46,876 bases of DNA from Woeseiaceae bacterium. GTDB lineage: Bacteria; Pseudomonadota; Gammaproteobacteria; Steroidobacterales; Woeseiaceae. Shown piece after piece: positions 31,035 through 40,434 of this stretch. Where the stretch lies: contig JASJBE010000068.1 in the NCBI GenBank assembly GCA_030066655.1, forward strand, positions 1 through 46,876. The letters are read 5' to 3'. The notes under the pieces are model-generated. The model was not told the DNA's origin, did no database searches, and saw nothing but the letters and a program-made list of their open reading frames with translations. A program made the position numbers and the translations under genes. How positions within the stretch are numbered: the stretch's first letter is position 1; every line of letters starts with the position of its first letter.

Positions 31035-31883
31035 ATGGAAGTACTCAGTGACATCCTGCGTGCGATGCGGGTCGAAGGCAGCGTGTACTTCTGCGACAAG
31101 CTGGAGGCCCCATGGCGTAAGGACTTCACGGAGACGACCGATGCTTCTTTTCACATGATCCGGCGCGGTGAGTGCTGGGCCAGTGTCAATGACAACGTCA
31201 CTTACCTGGGTCCGGGTGATCTCATCTTCCTGGCGCCAGGGGTCGACCACGTGCTGACCAGTGACGCGCCGGCCGGCGATCAGGTTTCGGCTGCGGCCGG
31301 GACGATGCTGTTGTGCGGCTACTGCAGCTTTGCGGCGGACACATTTATGCCGCTTGCTGACATCTTTCCGCAGCAGACCATCATCCGCGCGGAAGAGCTG
31401 GACCGTCACGTTTGGCTCAAGGGCATGCTCGACCAATTGAGTTCTGAGTACTTGTCCGAGGCGCCTGGCTCGGAGCTCGTCGTCAACAAGCTGACCGAAG
31501 TCGTGCTGATCGAGCTCGTCCGCATCAACTTCTGCCGCGAACAGGACAACCCGTTCCTGCTCGCGCTCAACGACGACTCTGTGTCCAAAGCGCTGACCCT
31601 GATTCACGCGCAGCCGCAGCAATCGTGGACGCTGGAGTCACTTGCGAGCGAGGTGGCCTTGTCGCGGGCTGCCTTCGCCAAGCGCTTTACTTCGCTGGTT
31701 GGCCAGTCGATGTACCAGTACCTCACCGCCGTGCGCATGGAGCGCGCGCGCGAGTTCTTGTCGACAACGCAGCTACCTGTCTACGAGGTAGCGAGTCGAA
31801 GTGGATACGAATCCGAGCTGGCATTCAAACGCGTCTTCAAGAAGTACACGGGCGAGACGCCAAACCAGTACAGGAAGCGATGA
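31035..31883 (+). CDS. AraC-family transcriptional regulator with cupin sensor domain
   Basis: A 282-residue regulator. The N-terminal half is the AraC-type cupin domain (FHMIRRGECWASVNDNVTYLGPGDLIFLAPGVDHVL). The C-terminal 100 residues hold two helix-turn-helix motifs: WTLESLASEVALSRAAFAKRF, and then YEVASRSGYESELAFKRVFKKYTGETPNQYRKR. This is the cupin_6 subgroup, often found beside genes for detoxifying or redox enzymes. ATG at 31035 has an AGG site 7 nt upstream. It is divergent from grxC and the hydrolase-OsmC gene, which it probably controls. Confidence 0.93.
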   Translation: MEVLSDILRAMRVEGSVYFCDKLEAPWRKDFTETTDASFHMIRRGECWASVNDNVTYLGPGDLIFLAPGVDHVLTSDAPAGDQVSAAAGTMLLCGYCSFAADTFMPLADIFPQQTIIRAEELDRHVWLKGMLDQLSSEYLSEAPGSELVVNKLTEVVLIELVRINFCREQDNPFLLALNDDSVSKALTLIHAQPQQSWTLESLASEVALSRAAFAKRFTSLVGQSMYQYLTAVRMERAREFLSTTQLPVYEVASRSGYESELAFKRVFKKYTGETPNQYRKR

Positions 31884-32022
31884 GACCATGCATCTGCGGC
31901 GAGGTTGCGGCAGCAAACTCATCGCGACGTTCTGCTATGTCGACGCAAATAATCGCGCCTGCTAAAGTGACGCGTCGTTGCACATGTAACGCTCAATAAA
32001 TCAAAACAAGAAGGGGGACGTC
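31884..32022. other. intergenic region before the propeller protein gene
   Basis: 139 bp without a gene. It ends in a strong ribosome site (AGGGGG, about 32012-32017) six bases before the ATG at 32023. No clear promoter hexamers that I would defend. Confidence 0.4.
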
Positions 32023-35000
32023 ATGCGCCGGTACCTTATTGCTCTGTTCACACTCACAGTCTTCGCACCGATGGCCATCGCCGAGGACGATGCCGATTCG
32101 GAGCCGGGGTTCAATGAGTCGACGTTCAAAGGCCTGGAGTTCCGGAGCATCGGCCCGGCGTTCATGTCCGGGCGAATCTCCGATCTAGCGATTCATCCTG
32201 AGAATCGGAGCGTCTGGTATGTCGCCGTCGGAAGCGGCGGTGTCTGGAAGACCGAGAATCGCGGCACGACCTGGACGCCGCTTTTTGACGACGAGGACTC
32301 GTATTCCATCGGCAGCCTGGCCATCGATCCAAACGATCCGGATACGATCTGGGTCGGTACGGGCGAGAACATCAGCGGTCGCCACGCGGGTTACGGCGAC
32401 GGCCTGTACCGCAGTCGTGACGGCGGTCAGAACTGGGAAAAAATGGGTCTCGAGGCATCCGAGCGCATTGGCATGATTCTCATAGACCCGAGCGATTCGA
32501 ACACGATGTTCGTCGCGGCGCAGGGTCCCCTCTGGTCCGGCGGTGGCGAACGTGGCCTGTTCAAGTCGACCGACGGCGGCGAGAACTGGCGCAAGGTGCT
32601 CGGCGACGGGCTCGGAAACACCGCCGACGACGATCGGTACACCGGTGTTTCCGAAGTTCACATGGATCCCCGCAATCCCGACGTGCTGTATGCGGTGTCC
32701 TGGCAACGGCTGCGCAGCGTCGCTGTCCTGCTGGATGGCGGACCCGGGACGGGTATTCACAAATCCGAAGACGGCGGAGAGACCTGGCGCGAACTGACCG
32801 AAGGCCTGCCGGAGGGGATCAAAGGGAAGACCGGCCTCGCCATCAGCCCGATTGACCCGGACGTTATCTATGCCACCATCGAGGAGACCAATCGCAAGGG
32901 CGGTTTCTGGCGTTCAGCCGACGGCGGTGAGACGTGGGAGAAGAAAAACGACTACCTCTCGAGCGGCACGGGTCCGCACTACTACCAGGAACTGTTTGCG
33001 TCCCCCCACCATTTCGATCGTGTCTACCAGATGGACGTGCACCTGCACGTCACGAAGAACGGCGGAGACGATTTCGAACGGCTCAGGCATGAAACCAAGC
33101 ACGTCGACCATCACGCGATGGCCTTCGACCCCGACGACGAGAATTACCTGCTCGTTGGGACCGACGGCGGCATCTATGAGAGCTTCGACCAGGGCAAGAC
33201 ATGGCGCTACATCCATAACCTGCCGATCACGCAGTTCTACAAGGTGGCCGTGGACTACGACACCCCGTTCTACAACGTCTACGGCGGCACACAGGACAAC
33301 AACAGCCAGGGCGGTCCATCGCGAACGAAGGACTTCGCAGGCATCAGGAACAGCGACTGGTTTGTCACCCTGGGCGGCGACGGCCATCAGTCGGCTGTCG
33401 ATCCAAACAATCCCGACATCATCTACGCGCAGTGGCAGCAGGGTAACCTGACGCGATTCGATCGCCGTACCGGCGAAAATGTCTATATCCGGCCACAGGC
33501 AGCCGAGGGCGACCCACCCGAGCGCTACAACTGGGACGCGCCGATCCTGATCAGTCCGCACGATTCGAAGACCATTTTCGTTGCGACGCAGCGGATGTGG
33601 CGCAGTGACGACTACGGCGATACGTGGAGCGCTATCTCCGGCGACCTGACGCGCAACGAGAATCGCACGCGCCTGCCCATCATGGGCCGAACATGGAGCT
33701 ACGACTCGCCCTGGGACCTGTACGCGATGTCGATGTTCAACACGATCGTCAACGTGTCACAGTCGCCGCTCGATCCGGAACTGATCTACGCGGGCACCGA
33801 CGATGGCCTGATCCAGATCACCGAAGATGGCGGACAAAACTGGCGTCGCGTGGATCGGCTGCCCGGCGTACCGGATCGTTTCTTCGTCAATGACATCAAA
33901 GCCGACCTGCATGACCCGGACACGGTCTATGTCGTCGTCGATGACCACAAGAACGGTGATTTTTCACCTTACATCCTGAAAAGCGAGAATCGCGGCCGCA
34001 GCTGGAAGAGTATTTCAAGCAACCTGCCGGAGCGGCATATCCTCTGGCGCGTCGTGCAGGACCATGTGAACCCCGGCCTGATGTTTGTCGGATCGGAGTT
34101 CGGCGTGTTCTTCACGGTCGATGGTGGCGGTGCGTGGACCAAGCTGAAGGGCGGGTTGCCGAACATCCCGTTCAGGGACCTGGTCATCCAGACACGAGAG
34201 AACGACCTGGTCGGTGCGACCTTCGGTCGAAGCTTCTACGTACTCGATGACTACACGCCGTTGCGGAGCATCACGCAGTCTGTACTTGCAGAAGGCGAGG
34301 TGTTGTTCCCGGTGCGTGATGCGCCCTGGTATCAACCGAAACGCCTGCTCGGCTGCAGCAAGCCGACGTGCAAGGCCAGCCAGGGCGACAGCTACTACGT
34401 GGCGCCCAATCCTCCGTTCGGCGCCGTGTTTAATTACTACGTCGCCGACGGCATGAAGACCAGTAGAGCCGCCCGCCAGGAAGCGGAAAAAGACGCCATC
34501 GATGAAAACGAAAACGTCCGCTTCCCGGATTGGGACGTCATCCTGGAAGAAGAACGCGAAGACGAGCCTGCAATTGTCTTCATCGTGCGTGACGCTGCCG
34601 GTGACGTCGTTCGCCAGATCGAGGCGTCCGCAGACGCGGGCTTCAATCGCGTCGCATGGAATCTCCGTTATCCGCCACTGCAGCCGTGGAGCGCCGAAGA
34701 ATCGACGTCATACACGGACGACGACGGTGTGCTCGTCGCGCCCGGGACTTACAGCGTGAGCATGGCCAGGCGTGTCGACGGCGCGCTGTCGGACACGGGT
34801 GAGTCGCAGGAGTTCGAAGTCGTGTCCATTCGCGAAGAGCCTGTTCTACCAGGCAGTTCGCAGGAGCAGCGCGTCATTTTCGAGAGCGGACTGGATGAAC
34901 TGGTCCGCGCCTCCCGGGGCACCGTTGCCTCGATCGACGAGATCGTAATCGAGCTCGATGCCGTCAAGGACACGCTCGAGCGTTCGGTGGACGATGGCTC

Positions 35001-35322
35001 ACTGTACGAGATTGCGACCTCTATCCAGCAACGCTTGAAGGAGTCGCGTGATCGCCTGAGCAACAACCCACAGCGCTCGATCTATAACGACATCGGCGAG
35101 ATGACGGTGACAGCGCGCCTGTTCCACGCGCGCTACTCGGCTACGGCGCAGACCTACGGTCCGACGCCTGAGCAACGCAAGTCGTATCGCATTGCACGGG
35201 ATCTTTACGCCGACGTCGTCGAAACGCTTGCGACGCTGGTTGACGAGGAGTACGCGGCATTGAAACGGGCCATGGACGTTGCCGGCGTCCCTTGGACACC
35301 CGGCCGAGGCGTTCAGCGTTAG
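32023..35322 (+). CDS. exported sortilin/BNR-repeat beta-propeller protein (VPS10-like glycosidase-fold)
   Basis: A 1,099-residue secreted protein with a signal peptide (LIALFTLTVFAPMAIAE). Residues about 30-730 are a multi-bladed propeller: Asp-box/BNR-type repeats such as SGGVWKTENRGTTW, LYRSRDGGQNW, LFKSTDGGENW, IHKSEDGGETW, GFWRSADGGETW, IYESFDQGKTW, MWRSDDYGDTW and LIQITEDGGQNW. Each marks a blade. A beta domain with FlgD/fibronectin-like features follows (EPAIVFIVRDAAGDVVRQIEASADAGFNRVAWNLRYPPLQPW), then a helical C-terminus. Proteins of this build are widespread in marine bacteria and annotated as sortilin-like or glycosyl hydrolase; no catalytic residues can be assigned. A hairpin terminator lies 62 bp after the stop. 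Confidence 0.92.
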   Translation: MRRYLIALFTLTVFAPMAIAEDDADSEPGFNESTFKGLEFRSIGPAFMSGRISDLAIHPENRSVWYVAVGSGGVWKTENRGTTWTPLFDDEDSYSIGSLAIDPNDPDTIWVGTGENISGRHAGYGDGLYRSRDGGQNWEKMGLEASERIGMILIDPSDSNTMFVAAQGPLWSGGGERGLFKSTDGGENWRKVLGDGLGNTADDDRYTGVSEVHMDPRNPDVLYAVSWQRLRSVAVLLDGGPGTGIHKSEDGGETWRELTEGLPEGIKGKTGLAISPIDPDVIYATIEETNRKGGFWRSADGGETWEKKNDYLSSGTGPHYYQELFASPHHFDRVYQMDVHLHVTKNGGDDFERLRHETKHVDHHAMAFDPDDENYLLVGTDGGIYESFDQGKTWRYIHNLPITQFYKVAVDYDTPFYNVYGGTQDNNSQGGPSRTKDFAGIRNSDWFVTLGGDGHQSAVDPNNPDIIYAQWQQGNLTRFDRRTGENVYIRPQAAEGDPPERYNWDAPILISPHDSKTIFVATQRMWRSDDYGDTWSAISGDLTRNENRTRLPIMGRTWSYDSPWDLYAMSMFNTIVNVSQSPLDPELIYAGTDDGLIQITEDGGQNWRRVDRLPGVPDRFFVNDIKADLHDPDTVYVVVDDHKNGDFSPYILKSENRGRSWKSISSNLPERHILWRVVQDHVNPGLMFVGSEFGVFFTVDGGGAWTKLKGGLPNIPFRDLVIQTRENDLVGATFGRSFYVLDDYTPLRSITQSVLAEGEVLFPVRDAPWYQPKRLLGCSKPTCKASQGDSYYVAPNPPFGAVFNYYVADGMKTSRAARQEAEKDAIDENENVRFPDWDVILEEEREDEPAIVFIVRDAAGDVVRQIEASADAGFNRVAWNLRYPPLQPWSAEESTSYTDDDGVLVAPGTYSVSMARRVDGALSDTGESQEFEVVSIREEPVLPGSSQEQRVIFESGLDELVRASRGTVASIDEIVIELDAVKDTLERSVDDGSLYEIATSIQQRLKESRDRLSNNPQRSIYNDIGEMTVTARLFHARYSATAQTYGPTPEQRKSYRIARDLYADVVETLATLVDEEYAALKRAMDVAGVPWTPGRGVQR

Positions 35323-35384
35323 GTAGTCGCATATCCAGGCGGGGCGGCGGCAGGCAGGATTGCCAACCACCATCGGTTGACCGG

Positions 35385-35403
35385 GGCCGCTCAGGGAGCG
35401 GCC
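35385..35403. terminator. hairpin between convergent propeller and HEAT genes
   Basis: GGCCGCTC/GAGCGGCC stem with loop AGG, immediately next to the stop of the minus-strand gene. The T run on either side is short, so termination strength is uncertain. Confidence 0.5.
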
Positions 35404-36024
35404 TTAGTCCCCGGAGGCTCGCAACGCGTCTATCAGCTGATCCACCTGCTCATCGGAGAGCGGTTGTTCGGAATAGGGCGGCACTGCGTCGCTGTTGGAC
35501 AGCAGTCCGGCGATCGCTTCGAGTGCGTCTGCTCGAAGCTCCGGATCAGGGCTCTGCAACACCTCTCGTAATTCGGTGATGGCATCGGCACTGCCTTCTG
35601 AAGCGTAGGCGCCCAACGTGCCGATCATCTGTACGCGCTCGTCGCCAGCATAGTTGGCCGCCAATAAGGACGCTTCCCTGGTACGCTGTTGTCGCCTCTC
35701 TTCGTCCTGTAGATCCTGCGCGCTCGAGTGACGGACAGACTCCATATTGTCGATGATCAGCAATTCGTCCTCTGAGTCCGGAAGCGGCGTATCGTCAAAG
35801 ATCAGTTCGTCGTCGAAAGCGTCGGCTTGGGGAGGTTCTTCTGTGACGCGGGGCGACTCCAGGGGTGTTTCTATAGTGTCAGCAGGGTCATGGACAACCC
35901 GCGGCTCGTAGGTCGCGTCGGCTGTCTCAGCCGCCCGCTGCGACGAGGAAACGTACAAGTAGGCAAGTGACAGAGCAAAGGCTGCGGTGCCAGCACCCAG
36001 TAACAGTGTCTTATGCCGGATCAT
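35404..36024 (-). CDS. membrane-anchored acidic protein with HEAT-type repeats
   Basis: About 206 residues. One N-terminal transmembrane helix (LLLGAGTAAFALSLAYLYVSS), a long acidic, proline-rich linker (residues about 30-100: ADAFDDELIFDDTPLPDSEDE), then a helical C-terminal part with HEAT-like pairs (MIGTLGAYASEGSADAITEL, ELRADALEAIAGLLS). It is probably anchored in the inner membrane with the repeat domain outside. The ATG at 36024 (MIRHKTLLLG) is preferred to the upstream in-frame codons, which are not hydrophobic. No function can be assigned. It follows PhoX on the same strand but is separated by a strong terminator. Confidence 0.75.
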   Translation of the reverse strand: MIRHKTLLLGAGTAAFALSLAYLYVSSSQRAAETADATYEPRVVHDPADTIETPLESPRVTEEPPQADAFDDELIFDDTPLPDSEDELLIIDNMESVRHSSAQDLQDEERRQQRTREASLLAANYAGDERVQMIGTLGAYASEGSADAITELREVLQSPDPELRADALEAIAGLLSNSDAVPPYSEQPLSDEQVDQLIDALRASGD

Positions 36025-36062
36025 TCGCGAGAGTGTCCCGTACTCCGTATTTACAGGCAAGA

Positions 36063-36088
36063 AAGGCAGGGTCCGAGGACCCTGCCTT
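36063..36088 (-). terminator. intrinsic terminator of the phoX-like gene
   Basis: AAGGCAGGGTCC and GGACCCTGCCTT form a near-perfect hairpin, about 11 bp of stem around CGAG, followed on the minus strand by TCTTGCC. Confidence 0.8.
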
Positions 36089-36114
36089 CTTTGCGTAGCA
36101 GCGATGCAATCAGA

Positions 36115-38280
36115 TTATCGACCGATCTTTCTACCGCGCAGGTGGCGTACCGCGATGAGGCTCGGCTTCGAGATCTGGGTTTCGCCGACCGGCCACCGCG
36201 GCAGTGGCGTACCGTCCGGCTCCTTGGGTTCAAACGCCGAACCGGGGTCGCCGGACCGCGGGTCGTGCGGATGCTGAGGCGCACAGAAGAACGTCCTCTG
36301 GTCGCCGGAGAACTCGGGTCCGCAAATCTCGCACCCAGGTACTCCTGACAGGAACTGCCGGAGAACACCCCGATCACGGCCGGCGACGGGCACTGCAAAG
36401 ACGCCGTCATTCTGGCCGAATCCGACCCCGTCACTGAAGAACTGGCCGTCGGTCGAGATCCAGAGGTTGCCGTCGTCATCCCAGACAATATTGTCGACGT
36501 CGGAGATTGGGCTGACGCCGGCAGCGAGGGCCTCTTCGTTGCTCAGTTCACCGTACTTCGTATCTTGCTCATTATTCGGCAGCGCAGGGTTGCCGCACTT
36601 GACGAAAATATCCCAGGTAAACGTCGTCGCCGCGAAGTCGTCGTCATCCTCGAACAGCTCGACAAGATGTCCGTGCTGGTTGTTGATACGGGGATTGGCT
36701 TCGTTGGGCTCGGTGCGCCGGCTGTTGTTGGTCAGTGTAATAATCACGCGACCGTCCACCGGGCTGACTTCTACATCTTCAGGTCGGTCCATCGGTGTCG
36801 CCATGAGTGCATCGGCGGCGCCGCGGGTGTTGATCAGGACTTCGGCCTGTGAACTGAAGCCGGCTGTCATGAGCAACGGCCCGGAAACCGGGTCGTCAAT
36901 ATCGAGCGGCAGCCACTTTCCAATACCTCTGTCGTCTTCGGGTGTATCGCCGACGTTGAACTGGGCAACGTACAGCGTGCCCTCGTCGAGCAAGTCGCCG
37001 TTGGCCAGCCGGCTTCCGGCGTGATACCGGCCCTTTGACACGAACTTGTAGACATACTCGAAGCGCGCGTCATCACCCGAGTAGACGGCGACCTGTCCCG
37101 ATTTCGCAATCGCAACAGAGGCGCCTTCGTGCTTGAACCGCCCCATGGCCGTACGCTTCATCGGCACGCTGTCCGGGTTGTACATGTCTATTTCGACAAT
37201 GTAGCCGAAGCGGTTGTACTCGCGCGGGTTCTTGGACAGGTCGAAACGCGGGTCGGTCTCTTCCCAACGGCGACCCGACGCGCCACCTCGGCCGGGGACC
37301 CGCGCACTGAGCGCCTTGCTCTCGGCATCCGGATTGTCGTCGTTGTTGCCGAAGTACTGGTCGAAATTCTCTTCGCAGGTGAGCACCGTTCCCCAAGGCG
37401 TACGTCCGCCGGCGCAGTTGTTGAACATGCCATCGACCATCGTACCCGTCGGGTCAGCCGCGGTTCGCAGCAGTTCGTGACCACGGAGCGGACCGCGAAT
37501 CTCGATAGGGGTCGTGCCAGTGATACGACGGTTGAAGGGCGAATTGCGCACGAACCGCGTCTTGCCGTTGCGCCGTTTCTTGACCTCGATCACCGACAGG
37601 CCATGGTTCTCGATCTCGATCCGGCGCTGCTTCGCCTGTTCGGCTGAGTTGCCCGGAAGATTACCCACATAATCGCGGAACATCTGCCTGCCCGTGGTGT
37701 ATTCGTGGTTGATCGCCATCAGCGCGTATTTGCTGGAACGTTGTTGCAGGCCCGGCAGGAAAAGGCCTAGGAAGAACTCCTGGATGGGCCGGAGTCGGCC
37801 GTGGCGACGAATGGTATTTCGTACCCAGTGAGGCAGCGGGTACCACAACACCAGGTCGTTGTTGAAGCCGAATTGCCTGGCCGCGTCTTCCGGCGTCTGA
37901 TGATCCACATCAAATTCCGGCATGCCGGGGAACAGCGGATCGCCCCAGCGTATGACGACGTTATAGTCGTAGCCCAGCGGTACGACGATGTCGGCATTAT
38001 TCCCTGGTGGTACCGTTTTGAACGTTAGCCGGTTGCCCGGGTCCCGACGACGATAGCGATAACTACCGTCAGCATGAGCCGGCTCCACAAGCGCCGGAGT
38101 AACTGTAAATGCCGCGCCCGCAACGGCGGCGCCTGTAAGGAACGCACGGCGTTCCATTTTTCGGTTCATTACGTGCTGAATGTACTCGCCCTGACACTCG
38201 TCGAGAGAGCGTTCAGGGCACTCCCATTCTTCGTCCGATTGCTGGACGGGTGTGACTGCGTCTTCTTGCCTTGCCGCCAT
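36115..38280 (-). CDS. PhoX-family (DUF839) Tat-exported protein
   Basis: A 721-residue protein with a Tat signal: ERRAFLTGAAVAGAAF (about residues 43-58) ending at PAHADG. An N-terminal extension of about 40 residues precedes the twin arginine. The mature part is a PhoX/DUF839 propeller, recognisable from FTVTPALVEP, FNNDLVLWYPL, ALMAINHEYT, NNCAGGRTPWGTVLTCEENFDQYFG, RFGYIVEIDM, VYSGDDARFEYVYKFVS and RTFFCAPQHP. PhoX is a calcium-iron alkaline phosphatase of the periplasm; NHE and CEEN carry likely metal ligands. I keep the ATG at 38280, which has AGGAG upstream; the ATG at 38169 (MNRKMERRAF) is an alternative that would give a normal-length signal. The substrate of this branch is not certain. 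Confidence 0.92.
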   Translation of the reverse strand: MAARQEDAVTPVQQSDEEWECPERSLDECQGEYIQHVMNRKMERRAFLTGAAVAGAAFTVTPALVEPAHADGSYRYRRRDPGNRLTFKTVPPGNNADIVVPLGYDYNVVIRWGDPLFPGMPEFDVDHQTPEDAARQFGFNNDLVLWYPLPHWVRNTIRRHGRLRPIQEFFLGLFLPGLQQRSSKYALMAINHEYTTGRQMFRDYVGNLPGNSAEQAKQRRIEIENHGLSVIEVKKRRNGKTRFVRNSPFNRRITGTTPIEIRGPLRGHELLRTAADPTGTMVDGMFNNCAGGRTPWGTVLTCEENFDQYFGNNDDNPDAESKALSARVPGRGGASGRRWEETDPRFDLSKNPREYNRFGYIVEIDMYNPDSVPMKRTAMGRFKHEGASVAIAKSGQVAVYSGDDARFEYVYKFVSKGRYHAGSRLANGDLLDEGTLYVAQFNVGDTPEDDRGIGKWLPLDIDDPVSGPLLMTAGFSSQAEVLINTRGAADALMATPMDRPEDVEVSPVDGRVIITLTNNSRRTEPNEANPRINNQHGHLVELFEDDDDFAATTFTWDIFVKCGNPALPNNEQDTKYGELSNEEALAAGVSPISDVDNIVWDDDGNLWISTDGQFFSDGVGFGQNDGVFAVPVAGRDRGVLRQFLSGVPGCEICGPEFSGDQRTFFCAPQHPHDPRSGDPGSAFEPKEPDGTPLPRWPVGETQISKPSLIAVRHLRGRKIGR

Positions 38281-38583
38281 GCTATTCTCTCCTGGCTATT
38301 GGCCTCCTCTCCGGGCCGGCACTATGTCGGTCGCCGCTTTTTTTTATAGGAGGCAGATTTAGTTAGGAAGGATAGAAGTGGCTCAAGACACACTCATGAC
38401 ACTGGGTTTTCGAGAACGTTAAGAGAAAATGATGGGAAGGTTTCGATCCCGCCATGACCGGTCGGCTGCCCGTCAGGCGTACTGACTTATTCGCTTGCGG
38501 GGCGAGTCGCCCGCTGTTCTATTTGCTACGCGTTTGTCGATTGGCAGGCCAGCAGCGCCAACGGTGACGCGTCGCCAAATCGC
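38281..38583. other. intergenic region without a recognised gene
   Basis: About 300 bp between phoX and the quinone reductase gene. It holds a poly-T run near 38338-38345 and a short stretch, TTTCGATCCCGCCATGACC near 38441, that recalls a tRNA T-arm and 3' strand but has no matching 5' strand and no CCA. No other structure that I would defend. Confidence 0.4.
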
Positions 38584-39576
38584 CTAGGTACCGACAGTCA
38601 CAACCACTCGGCCGCTCACCTTGCGTTCTTCGACCATCTCATGCGCCTCGGCGATTTCGTCCAAGGGAACCAACGCTCCGATCTCATAGCCTGGCCATTC
38701 GCCTTCGAGCGCCGTATTCAACGCTTGTGCGGCAGAAATCTTCGCTTCAACAGGGAAGTCGTCACTGCCAAGAAAATGCAGGCTTACATTCTTGAAGACC
38801 AGTGGCCAGAAGGGAATTGTTGGGGCTGGGGTGCTGGTGGCGTAGGCGGACATCGAGCCTCCCTGCTTTAGCAGTTGCTCGTCAATATCGATGTTCGCAT
38901 GGAAGGCCACTTCGACAATGTGATCGACCCCGTCTGGCGCATACGACTGTATTTCCTGAACGACTTGATCCGGTGCCAGGCCCTTGGTAACGACGACATG
39001 CTGCGCGCCGGCGGCCATCGCGGTGTCCGAATCGGCGGATGCGCGGACGGTCGACACGACGGTCGCGCCTGCGAGTCTCGCAAGGCCAATCGCACATTGA
39101 CCGACAGCACCGGCTCCGCCCTGGACGAGGACCACTTGATCCTCCACGGGTCCGGCGACATGGACGGCGCGATGCGCTGTAATGCCAGGAATTCCGAGGC
39201 AGCTACCCTGCTCGAAAGAAACACCATCTGGCAGACGTACCGCCTGGTATGCCGGAACCACGACATACTCGGCCGCGGTGCCGAACGGGCGATAGCTTTG
39301 CGCGCCGAAACACCAGGCGCGTTCTCCGATGCGAGCTTCGTCGACGCCGGCACCAACCTGGTCGATCACGCCGGCGCCATCGCTGTGCGGGATGACCAGC
39401 GGGAAGGGCATGCCGGTACCGAACTGGTCGGTGCGCTTCTTGACGTCGCCGGGATTGACGCCCGAGGCGCGCACAGCAATTCGGACTTCGCCTGGCCCGG
39501 GCTCCGGCGTTGGACGCTCGCCTACCTGCAGGACCTCCGACGGTGCGCCTTGCGACTCATACCAGGCCGCTTTCAT
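38584..39576 (-). CDS. NADPH:quinone reductase-like MDR family oxidoreductase
   Basis: A 330-residue zinc-independent medium-chain reductase. The N-terminal catalytic domain begins with MKAAWYESQGAPSEVLQVGE, with ASGVNPGDVKKRTD and FPLVIPHSDGAGVIDQVG. The NADP-binding motif is VLVQGGAGAVGQCAIGLA. The C-terminus is LDEIAEAHEMVEERKVSGRVVVTV. No zinc-binding cysteines are seen, as in QOR proteins. It would reduce quinones or enones in the cytosol. It lies 43 bp after the F420-reductase-like gene stop on the same strand, so the two may be co-transcribed. Confidence 0.93.
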   Translation of the reverse strand: MKAAWYESQGAPSEVLQVGERPTPEPGPGEVRIAVRASGVNPGDVKKRTDQFGTGMPFPLVIPHSDGAGVIDQVGAGVDEARIGERAWCFGAQSYRPFGTAAEYVVVPAYQAVRLPDGVSFEQGSCLGIPGITAHRAVHVAGPVEDQVVLVQGGAGAVGQCAIGLARLAGATVVSTVRASADSDTAMAAGAQHVVVTKGLAPDQVVQEIQSYAPDGVDHIVEVAFHANIDIDEQLLKQGGSMSAYATSTPAPTIPFWPLVFKNVSLHFLGSDDFPVEAKISAAQALNTALEGEWPGYEIGALVPLDEIAEAHEMVEERKVSGRVVVTVGT

Positions 39577-39619
39577 AGATCGCTTGCCGGATTTCGGCGG
39601 ACAAGGGCTCTGTCAATCG

Positions 39620-40306
39620 TCATTCGTTAACCACTCGCAAGTGCAACTCGAAATGCGGCCGACCTGCGATGCGGTTGTTCAGCAGTAGAACCGTCATGCC
39701 TTCGACCCAGCGTGCGTTGTCGATATCGCCAACGTCGATCGGGTGAAGATCCATGGCGCTGACGATTTCCGCCACTTTCTCCTTCGCTTCAGCACTGTCG
39801 CCAACCAGTGGAATGGAGATATCGCCGCCGGGCTCGATCATCTGCCGCCAGTTGAGCGTGCTGAACGCTTTGACAACAAAGGCGTCCGGAGCCGCGTCCT
39901 GGATGATGCGACCGTTGGACGTCGATACGCCGTGGCCGATCTCCGTGCTCCAATCCCCTGTCAACGGGTTTGTCGGGTCTATGATGATCTTCCCGGACAG
40001 ATCGCCGAGGCCGCGCACGATCTCCTCGACCATCAGACCGGGGACGGCCAGCACGACAATATCTGCGCCTGTGGCCGCGTCCTTCGGCAGCTTGGCCGCG
40101 GCGTTACCCGGAGTCTTCGCGATGAGGTCTTTAACTTTTTGGCTGTCCGGGTTCCGCGAGCCGTAGACGATGTCATGGCCCTGGGCCGCAAACTCGGGTC
40201 CCAGGGCACTGCCGACCTGGCCGGTGCCGATTACGGCTATCGTGTCGGCGATGGCGATTGAGCCAGCAGAAATCAGCATCAGGACGCAAGTTAGAAGAGC
40301 TTTCAC
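39620..40306 (-). CDS. NADP-binding Rossmann protein (F420-dependent reductase-like) with signal peptide
   Basis: About 228 residues. The first 20 residues look like a cleavable Sec signal (ALLTCVLMLISAGSIAIAD), directly followed by the dinucleotide-binding strand IAVIGTGQVGSALG. The middle has ADIVVLAVPGLMVEEIVRG, IIIDPTNPLTGDW and FVVKAFSTLNW, marks of the F420-dependent NADP reductase-like family (ProC/6PGDH-like fold). The GTG at 40306 is chosen because AGGAG precedes it by about 7 nt; upstream in-frame codons look non-coding. Export of such a cofactor-binding fold is uncommon. F420 itself is not implied: many family members in proteobacteria do not use it. Confidence 0.82.
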   Translation of the reverse strand: MKALLTCVLMLISAGSIAIADTIAVIGTGQVGSALGPEFAAQGHDIVYGSRNPDSQKVKDLIAKTPGNAAAKLPKDAATGADIVVLAVPGLMVEEIVRGLGDLSGKIIIDPTNPLTGDWSTEIGHGVSTSNGRIIQDAAPDAFVVKAFSTLNWRQMIEPGGDISIPLVGDSAEAKEKVAEIVSAMDLHPIDVGDIDNARWVEGMTVLLLNNRIAGRPHFELHLRVVNE

Positions 40307-40385
40307 AGGCGATCTCCTTCGAAATGATGGAGTTGCAGGATATCCTGATGCACCGTTGGACGGAATCGATACCGCCGAAAACAAA

Positions 40386-40411
40386 GAGGGCACCCCTCGC
40401 GGGGTGCCCTC
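40386..40411 (-). terminator. intrinsic terminator of the TonB receptor gene
   Basis: An 11-bp stem GAGGGCACCCC/GGGGTGCCCTC around TCGC; on the minus strand it is followed by TTTGTTTTC. Clear rho-independent terminator, 24 bp past the receptor stop. Confidence 0.9.
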
Positions 40412-40434
40412 GGGCTTAGCGAAAGCGCTCTGTC

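Noticed and set aside
38428-38465. Another tRNA 3'-end copy
   Set aside because: TTTCGATCCCGCCATGACC recalls a T arm, but it lacks CCA, lacks a 5' partner and does not match the tRNA-Met core.
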